Source: CAZVWV01 sp964631745 (GTDB lineage Bacteria; Bdellovibrionota_C; UBA2361; JBGSMV01). From it: 10,112 nt of DNA. The DNA lies in NCBI GenBank assembly GCA_964631745.1, contig CAZVWV010000132.1, positions 1 through 10,112 on the forward strand. The letters are read 5' to 3'. The position numbers and the translations under genes were made by a program. This document shows, piece after piece, positions 1 through 4,493 of the stretch (position 1 is its first letter; each line of letters opens with the position of its first letter). The notes under the pieces are model-generated. The model saw only the letters and a program-made list of their open reading frames with translations. It made no database searches and was not told where the DNA came from.

Positions 1-78
1 CCGACGAGTCGTCGGCACTCCATAATATCCCTACTCTGCGCCGCGTTTGTAATTTACCCGGGGTTTTTGAGCAGCTAC

Positions 79-129
79 CCGGGAGAGTCTCAGAGACATT
101 TCTTAAGAAAAGTCTCTGAGACTCTCCTG
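79..129 (+). repeat. Left copy of ~50-bp palindromic terminal repeat
   Basis: This is an interrupted palindrome centred between bases 104 and 105. Bases 82-127 pair with themselves with a single mismatch (98 against 111). Each arm contains its own 11-bp palindrome, GTCTC-W-GAGAC (87-97 and 112-122), and the centre is an AT-rich near-palindrome around CTTAAG. A nearly identical copy lies at 930-980. Bases 79-129 match the reverse complement of 930-980 at 49 of 51 positions, and the flanks (CCGGGA outside, CTCCTG inside) agree only in that orientation. The two copies therefore behave as terminal inverted repeats around the toxin-antitoxin operon. No T-run follows, so a simple Rho-independent terminator is less likely. 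The repeat family is not one I can name. Confidence 0.85.
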
Positions 130-138
130 AACCTAGTC

Positions 139-178
139 GTTAGCATCTATTGCTAACTGTCGACAAACGTGCTACTCT
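139..178 (+). promoter_or_regulatory. Probable autoregulated promoter/operator of the parDE operon
   Basis: A perfect 7-bp inverted repeat, GTTAGCA (139-145) and TGCTAAC (151-157), separated by 5 bases, lies about 40 bases before the antitoxin start. It overlaps a weak -35-like hexamer TTGCTA (150-155), which is followed after 17 bases by a poor -10-like TACTCT (173-178). ParD-type antitoxins usually repress their own operon by binding palindromes across the promoter, so the position fits an operator. The inverted repeat is seen directly; its regulatory role is inferred. Confidence 0.45.
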
Positions 179-198
179 GATGCTGAAGGAGATTTCTC

Positions 199-498
199 AT
201 GGCGAATGAACACGCGAACATGAATGTATCCCTGCCGCCGCCGATGCGCTCTTGGGTAGACGCCCAAATAGCCGCTGGGCGATATGGCAACCTGAGTGAG
301 TACGTGCGCGACCTCATCAGGCGCGATCAGGAGCGGCAGCGGGAAGTTGAGCTTGAGGAGGTCCTTCTCCGAAGCATGGACAGCCTCGACGCCGGCGAAG
401 GAATCGAGATTACTCCCGAGTATTGGGAACGAAAACGCCAAGAGATCCTAGAACGGTCCAGGCAAAGGAAGACGAAATCAGACGGGACCCGTGGCTAA
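199..498 (+). CDS. parD: ParD-like antitoxin of a type II toxin-antitoxin system
   Basis: This encodes a 99-residue protein of the ParD/CC2985 antitoxin type. Antitoxins of this type neutralise a cognate ParE toxin by direct binding and repress their own operon. The N-terminus has the short beta strand followed by helices expected of a ribbon-helix-helix DNA-binding fold (NVSLPPPMRSWVDAQIAAG, about residues 8-26), then the typical GNLSEYVRDLIRRD stretch (30-43). The charged C-terminal half (45-99) would wrap the toxin. The ATG at 199 is preceded by GAAGGAG (184-190) at a suitable distance, so it is preferred over the in-frame ATG at 220. The stop codon overlaps the toxin start by 8 bp, typical of a coupled antitoxin-toxin pair. 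The gene is GC-rich: 36 of 60 bases at 241-300, against 31 of 60 at 5221-5280 in polA, by hand count. The operon lies between two palindromic repeats. Confidence 0.92.
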   Translation: MANEHANMNVSLPPPMRSWVDAQIAAGRYGNLSEYVRDLIRRDQERQREVELEEVLLRSMDSLDAGEGIEITPEYWERKRQEILERSRQRKTKSDGTRG

Positions 499-811
499 GC
501 TCCGCCTAGTCATCTCTCCCGAAGCCCAGCGGAATATCGACGAGCATGAGGACTTTCTCGCGGACGAGGCCGGTATCGAGGTGGCGTTCCGATTCCATGA
601 GGCCTTCTACGAAGCGCTCAACCGTTTGGGCGAGATGCCCGGCGTAGGTGCCTCGCGCGAGTGGCTGAACCCGCGCCTTCTGGGCCTACGCATGTGGCCC
701 ATCCCCGATTTTCAGTCGCACATAATCTACTACCGCACCTTGGGGGAGGAACTCCACGTGCTTTGGGTGCTCCACGGCGCGCGGGACCGGGACACCATCA
801 TCCGTTCTTAG
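491..811 (+). CDS. parE: ParE/RelE-family toxin
   Basis: This encodes a 106-residue toxin of the ParE/RelE superfamily. ParE members classically poison DNA gyrase and RelE members cleave mRNA on the ribosome; the sequence does not settle which applies. The family pattern is clear. It opens with a first strand and long helices (LRLVISPEAQRNIDEHEDFL, 4-23), followed by GLRMWPI (65-71), a strand HIIYYR (77-82) and the C-terminal VLHGARD (93-99) common in ParE proteins. Length is normal for the family. The start is a GTG at 491 inside the end of the antitoxin gene, giving an 8-bp overlap. No strong ribosome binding site is visible, so translation probably depends on coupling to parD. The ORF looks intact, so the toxin is probably functional. 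The right-hand palindromic repeat begins about 120 bp after the stop. Confidence 0.93.
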   Translation: MAKLRLVISPEAQRNIDEHEDFLADEAGIEVAFRFHEAFYEALNRLGEMPGVGASREWLNPRLLGLRMWPIPDFQSHIIYYRTLGEELHVLWVLHGARDRDTIIRS

Positions 812-929
812 TAGCTTGCAGTTGGCGTCGCCAAAGATCCTGCCCTGAAACTATATTAATACCCCCTGAACGCGTACCACGTTAATTAGTCCTGGCTTTT
901 TGTTGAGTGTTTTCAAGGAGACACCACGC

Positions 930-980
930 CAGGAGAGTCTCAGAGACATTTCTTAAGAAATGTCTCTGAGACTTTCCCGG
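930..980 (-). repeat. Right copy of ~50-bp palindromic terminal repeat
   Basis: This is the second copy of the palindrome at 79-129, centred between 954 and 955. Here the central part is perfectly symmetrical (GACATTT-CTTAAG-AAATGTC), while the right arm has one change (T at 974 where the left copy has C at 124). Read on the minus strand, its outer edge CCGGGA and inner edge CTCCTG match the left copy, so the two copies are inverted relative to each other. Together they bracket 79-980, which contains exactly the parDE operon. Confidence 0.85.
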
Positions 981-1015
981 CGCCAAAACCTCGACTTTCC
1001 CGGCGCCAAAACCTC
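970..1015 (+). repeat. 23-bp perfect tandem duplication at the outer edge of the right palindrome
   Basis: Bases 970-992 and 993-1015 are identical 23-mers in direct tandem, each beginning GACTTTCCCGGCGCC and ending AAAACCTC. The first unit overlaps the last arm of the right palindrome (970-980), so the duplication has copied the terminus of that repeat. There are two units and no spacer, so it is not a CRISPR array. A slippage or repair event at the repeat edge is the simplest explanation. Confidence 0.9.
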
Positions 1016-1090
1016 CCAAACGCCTGCCTGGGCCCTCCTAGGCAACCAATCCCCAAGAACCAACCATAACTACTGTAGGTGCACGCTTGT

Positions 1091-2962
1091 ATGAAGCTTG
1101 GTAATAAATTATCCCAAATTGCTCAGACTATTGGCTTTAGCCTTAAGGAGGCAGAATTCTCATTTAGGGATGCGCTCCAGTCCCATCTCAAAATTCAAAT
1201 GAAAGACAAAAACGGAGCTCCTTATACGCAGCACGTTTTTAGAAAGCGGGGGCTTACGATTAGTTACGCCGCCAGAGATGGAGTGCTGTTGGGTGCTATC
1301 GACGCCGCTCTAGACCATGATGGTGGTCGGCAGGTCGAGGGCGGCAGGATCTGCGCCCGTCCCAAAATTGGTAAACGTTTAATTTCGATAGCTCAAGCCC
1401 GAGGCAAACGAGGCGACAATGACCCTCTCGATACTTTGGAAGGGATCGCGCTTAACGCGATTAGAATGGGAGGGCCTGGCGGACTCTTACAACTTAGTGA
1501 GCAGTTGCAGAAGAGTTTTATGAACCTTGAGCTTACCTACGACGTGCCAGGCAGAACAAACCGAGATCGGCCTCTCTCGCAGCTTGCAGGCGACTATGAG
1601 CGCGTATGTCAGGGCCTCTTAGATAAAAGCCGTGATGCCCTGACCGGCCAATATAGAAAGGATGCTATCTATCGCAACGGAACTGTGAAGGAGATTAACC
1701 GCCAAGTACATGGCGCCAGAGCCATGGTGGTTATGGATTTTAATCATGTACGGGTTGCGAATGACCTTGGTCAAAGAGATGCGCTCAATCAGTTGTTGGC
1801 TACTGTTAAGCTTTCGGCCGCTGCGGCATTTGGGATGAAGGGCCTGACCTGTGAACTTGTTAGAGTTGGCGGGGATGAGATGGCGCTTGTCTTCCAACAT
1901 GCGCATGGCTGGGAGGATGCGCTCGCTGCATTTAAGGAGATGCTCGACCAGAATTCGGAGCTGCTGTTCAGTTCGAAGAGCGCCAAGGTCGCCAACGCGC
2001 ATGCAACGCTGCGTGAAGAGGTGCGAAAAGATAGAGCTACTTGGTCTCCGCTAAAAATAAAACGAGATGGGCCTGTTGGTATCCAGGCGGCCTTCAGGGC
2101 TAATCAACGACGGGTGCTAGGAACAGTGGCGTTTTCCGATGTGCTTTTGATGGGCGATAAAGAGCATCAGCCTCGTGATTATGTGATCGGCCGAGATCAG
2201 CTAGATGCATCCTTGCAACGGAATAAAACCGATAGGGCCAAGACGAGAATCGTTTCTTTGAACCCTTCATTTAAATTAAGGGCCGCGAGCGTGCAGTCGC
2301 TCAAGCGATCCGAGAGAATTGAGCGGCGAAAAGCCCTACATCACGCAGAGCTACTTGCGCGTTCCAAGCATTCGGGGCCGAAAGCGGCTCCATCGATTGA
2401 TACTTTGTCTAATGCGCTCGAACTCGCGCGACAGCAAGCGACTGACCCGAGCGTTAATAACTCTGTCGCGAGGTATGAACATTTAATTCATTGCCCCTTG
2501 AAAGATATTCTGCCAATAAATGAAACCAAAAAAATCAGCGTACTTAAGTTTGATGTGCAAGGCTTCGGAATCCTAAATCATATTGAAGGCGCCGATCGTG
2601 CTGATGAGATTCTAGCGGCTTTTGCAGGTATCATTGGAGGGCGGTACCCCGACTGCCGCTTGGTGCGAAAAGATGGCGGCGGAATTTATGCGGTATTCGA
2701 CAGGGAGCTCGATCTCCAAGAGCTATCCCAGTTCAATTCGTTACCGGAGCTGTTGCGTCTATCCTTATCGCTGCGACTCCCCAAGCACAAGTTTACGCAG
2801 GCCTCGTTAGAGTTTCGCCAAGAGCAGCGTTTGAAGTGGCTAAGAAATGCGCTGAAAGCCGAGAACGTGCGCGATAGATTTGGCAATATCACCACGCAGC
2901 ACTACTCAATCGAAGTGGCGCCTGACGATACCGCCGAGAGCATGTTCGCTAAGCTCTCCTAA
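1091..2962 (+). CDS. Twin GGDEF-domain protein (one altered, one degenerate cyclase domain)
   Basis: This encodes a soluble protein of about 623 residues with no signal peptide or membrane segment. The ATG at 1091 is chosen because TAGGTG (1076-1081) sits 9 bases upstream; a GTG at 1079 would add four residues but lies within that site. Residues 1-175 are unrecognised. A GGDEF domain spans about 180-390. It has DALTG (182-186) matching the usual DxLTG opening, D216 plus FNHVRVANDLG matching the metal- and nucleotide-binding segment, RVGGDEM (258-264) in place of RYGGDEF, and an ASLQRNKTDRAKTRIV-like ending. About 45 extra residues follow the GGDEM strand. The RxxD inhibitory site is absent. 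A second domain (about 465-545) keeps LKFDVQGFGILN and the correct spacing, but reads KDGGGIYAVF where the signature should be, so its acidic catalytic residues are lost. GGDEF domains normally make cyclic di-GMP from two GTP; the product here cannot be assigned. The gene lies alone between the toxin-antitoxin cassette and the M32 operon. Confidence 0.82.
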   Translation: MKLGNKLSQIAQTIGFSLKEAEFSFRDALQSHLKIQMKDKNGAPYTQHVFRKRGLTISYAARDGVLLGAIDAALDHDGGRQVEGGRICARPKIGKRLISIAQARGKRGDNDPLDTLEGIALNAIRMGGPGGLLQLSEQLQKSFMNLELTYDVPGRTNRDRPLSQLAGDYERVCQGLLDKSRDALTGQYRKDAIYRNGTVKEINRQVHGARAMVVMDFNHVRVANDLGQRDALNQLLATVKLSAAAAFGMKGLTCELVRVGGDEMALVFQHAHGWEDALAAFKEMLDQNSELLFSSKSAKVANAHATLREEVRKDRATWSPLKIKRDGPVGIQAAFRANQRRVLGTVAFSDVLLMGDKEHQPRDYVIGRDQLDASLQRNKTDRAKTRIVSLNPSFKLRAASVQSLKRSERIERRKALHHAELLARSKHSGPKAAPSIDTLSNALELARQQATDPSVNNSVARYEHLIHCPLKDILPINETKKISVLKFDVQGFGILNHIEGADRADEILAAFAGIIGGRYPDCRLVRKDGGGIYAVFDRELDLQELSQFNSLPELLRLSLSLRLPKHKFTQASLEFRQEQRLKWLRNALKAENVRDRFGNITTQHYSIEVAPDDTAESMFAKLS

Positions 2963-2966
2963 CCAA

Positions 2967-2995
2967 TTGAGCTTTAAGGCCTTACCATGTAGTAT
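2967..2995 (+). promoter_or_regulatory. Possible sigma-70-type promoter before the M32 carboxypeptidase gene
   Basis: The 39-bp gap between the GGDEF-protein stop and the M32 start holds TTGAGC (2967-2972), a 17-base spacer and TAGTAT (2990-2995); each hexamer matches its consensus at four of six positions. A 10-bp palindrome TAAGGCCTTA (2975-2984) lies in the spacer. Transcription would begin about seven bases after the -10, at or next to the ATG at 3002, giving a leaderless mRNA. This agrees with the lack of a Shine-Dalgarno sequence close to that start. Confidence 0.35.
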
Positions 2996-3001
2996 ACGCG
3001 C

Positions 3002-4486
3002 ATGGCCGCCGAGAACACACTCAAACAATTTTATTCGCGCCTAGAAGAGATTTATCGTCTACGCTCTATCTCCGGACTGCTTGGTTGGGATCAGCAGGTG
3101 TGCATGCCTGAGAATGCCGCCGAGGGGCGCGCCGACCAGCAAGAGACCTTAGAAAAGATTATCCATCAGCGCTTTACCGATCCAGCCTTCACCGAGATAC
3201 TCGAACAGCTAAGCGGTGATGACCATCTCTCGGTAGATGATAAGGTAAACTTACGCGAGATTAAGCGGCAACTGGATCGTGCTCGCAAACTTCCCGGCAG
3301 TTTTGTGGCTGAGCAGGCGCGCGAATGTTCGTTGGCTTACGTGGCTTGGACTAAAGCCCGGCCCGAAAGTGACTTTGCGGCTGTTAGTCCGCATTTAGAG
3401 AGGGTGCTGGAATTAGCTAGACGTGAGGCGGAGCTAGTCGGCTACGAAGGAAGCCCGTACAACGCCTTGCTAGATAACTACGAACCCGGCGCGCGTATTG
3501 AAGAGGTTCGGCCGACGCTTTTGAAATTGGCAGAAGAGCTAAAGCCTTTAATTCAGCAAGTTGTATCGCAACAGGAAGAGCTCGTGCCGCTTGCAGGAAG
3601 GTATCCCGAGGAACAACAGGCAAAACTATGCGCACGCATCGCCGCTGATATCGGATATGACTTCAAGAGCGGCCGCTTGGACAAGACCCACCATCCCTTC
3701 GAAAGCTCAGTGGGCCCGCGCGATGTTCGTATCACCACGCGCTACGATACCGATAATTATATATCGGGAGTTTACACAACTTTACACGAAACCGGTCATG
3801 CTCTTTATGAGCAGGGGCTTTTATTGCAGCACAAGGGCACGCCGCTTGGATCGGCGGTTTCTTTGGGTATCCACGAATCGCAGTCTAGATTGTGGGAGAA
3901 CCTGATCGGCCGAAGCCTAGAGTTTTCGGAATACCTAATGCGTATCCTACCAGAATATTTTCCGGACGAGGGCAGGCATATTACGCCCGAAGCCATATGG
4001 AAAAGAGTTAACCGTGTCACGCCTAGCTTAATAAGAGTTGAGTCAGACGAGGTAACGTACTCCTTGCATGTGGTGATCCGCATGTTGCTCGAAGAGCAAT
4101 TAGTAACTGGGCAAATAAAGGTCACCGATCTCCCAGAGGCCTGGAACGAGATGTATCGAGAGTATTTAGGCATTGTGCCGGTTGAAAACCGTGTTGGAGT
4201 GCTGCAAGACGTACACTGGTATAGCGGACTAATCGGATACTTCCCAACTTACGTGCTGGGAAACCTTTACGGCGCACAGATGTTAAAGAGCGCGGAAGCT
4301 GCGCTGCCCGACCTGTATACTCACATAAGCTCTGGAAATTTTGAGGCATTGCGCGCATGGTTACGAACCAATGTGCACGAACACGGCATGCGCTACCACG
4401 GCCCTGAGCTTATCAAACGCATCTCGGGCGAAGCGCTTAATTCCTCTTACTTCACAAATTATGTGAAGGCAAAGTTTAACCTGTAG
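3002..4486 (+). CDS. M32-family metallocarboxypeptidase (carboxypeptidase Taq type)
   Basis: This encodes a 494-residue cytoplasmic zinc carboxypeptidase that removes C-terminal residues from peptides, probably in peptide turnover. The M32 signature motifs appear in order. HPF is at 231-233 and DVRIT at 241-245. The zinc and catalytic motif HETGH is at 262-266, with H262 and H266 as ligands and E263 as the catalytic base. HES is at 291-293, with E292 the expected third zinc ligand. RVESDEVTYSLH is at 345-356 and GVLQDVHW at 399-406. The length is normal for the family and no signal peptide is present. The ATG at 3002 is the first good start, but it lacks a nearby ribosome binding site; the nearest AAGG (2976-2979) is over 20 bases away. 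The stop codon lies 7 bp before the polA start, making this the first gene of the polA-sigma-anti-sigma operon. The enzyme has no evident link to those functions. Confidence 0.97.
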   Translation: MAAENTLKQFYSRLEEIYRLRSISGLLGWDQQVCMPENAAEGRADQQETLEKIIHQRFTDPAFTEILEQLSGDDHLSVDDKVNLREIKRQLDRARKLPGSFVAEQARECSLAYVAWTKARPESDFAAVSPHLERVLELARREAELVGYEGSPYNALLDNYEPGARIEEVRPTLLKLAEELKPLIQQVVSQQEELVPLAGRYPEEQQAKLCARIAADIGYDFKSGRLDKTHHPFESSVGPRDVRITTRYDTDNYISGVYTTLHETGHALYEQGLLLQHKGTPLGSAVSLGIHESQSRLWENLIGRSLEFSEYLMRILPEYFPDEGRHITPEAIWKRVNRVTPSLIRVESDEVTYSLHVVIRMLLEEQLVTGQIKVTDLPEAWNEMYREYLGIVPVENRVGVLQDVHWYSGLIGYFPTYVLGNLYGAQMLKSAEAALPDLYTHISSGNFEALRAWLRTNVHEHGMRYHGPELIKRISGEALNSSYFTNYVKAKFNL

Positions 4487-4493
4487 GTATCAC

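Larger units (their letters stand above)
812..1090. other. Non-coding spacer with repeats
   Basis: No credible gene is seen in these 279 bases. They contain a short perfect palindrome TTGGCG-T-CGCCAA (822-834) just after the toxin stop, an AT-rich stretch (about 853-900), the right-hand palindromic repeat (930-980), a 23-bp tandem duplication (970-1015) and a pyrimidine- and CCAA-rich leader (about 1016-1075) before the GGDEF-protein gene. No convincing promoter for that gene could be picked out. Confidence 0.6.

Noticed and set aside
1..15. Perfect palindrome CCGACGA-G-TCGTCGG at the window edge.
   Set aside because: It has no T-run, and its left context is outside the window, so it cannot be called a terminator or attachment site.
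172..441. Open frame of 89 codons on the minus strand opposite parD.
   Set aside because: It lies wholly across a well-supported antitoxin gene in GC-rich DNA and has no recognisable protein pattern.
822..834. Short palindrome after the toxin gene as a terminator.
   Set aside because: The arms leave a one-base loop and no T-tract follows.
79..1015. Repeats read as a CRISPR array.
   Set aside because: The two palindromes are ~850 bp apart with genes between them, and the 23-mers are adjacent without a spacer; no cas gene is present.
1619..2002. Minus-strand open frame of 127 codons inside the GGDEF-protein gene.
   Set aside because: It is a shadow of the coding strand, which encodes clear GGDEF motifs here.
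3805..4173. Minus-strand open frame of 122 codons inside the M32 gene.
   Set aside because: It lies across conserved M32 motifs and has no recognisable features of its own.
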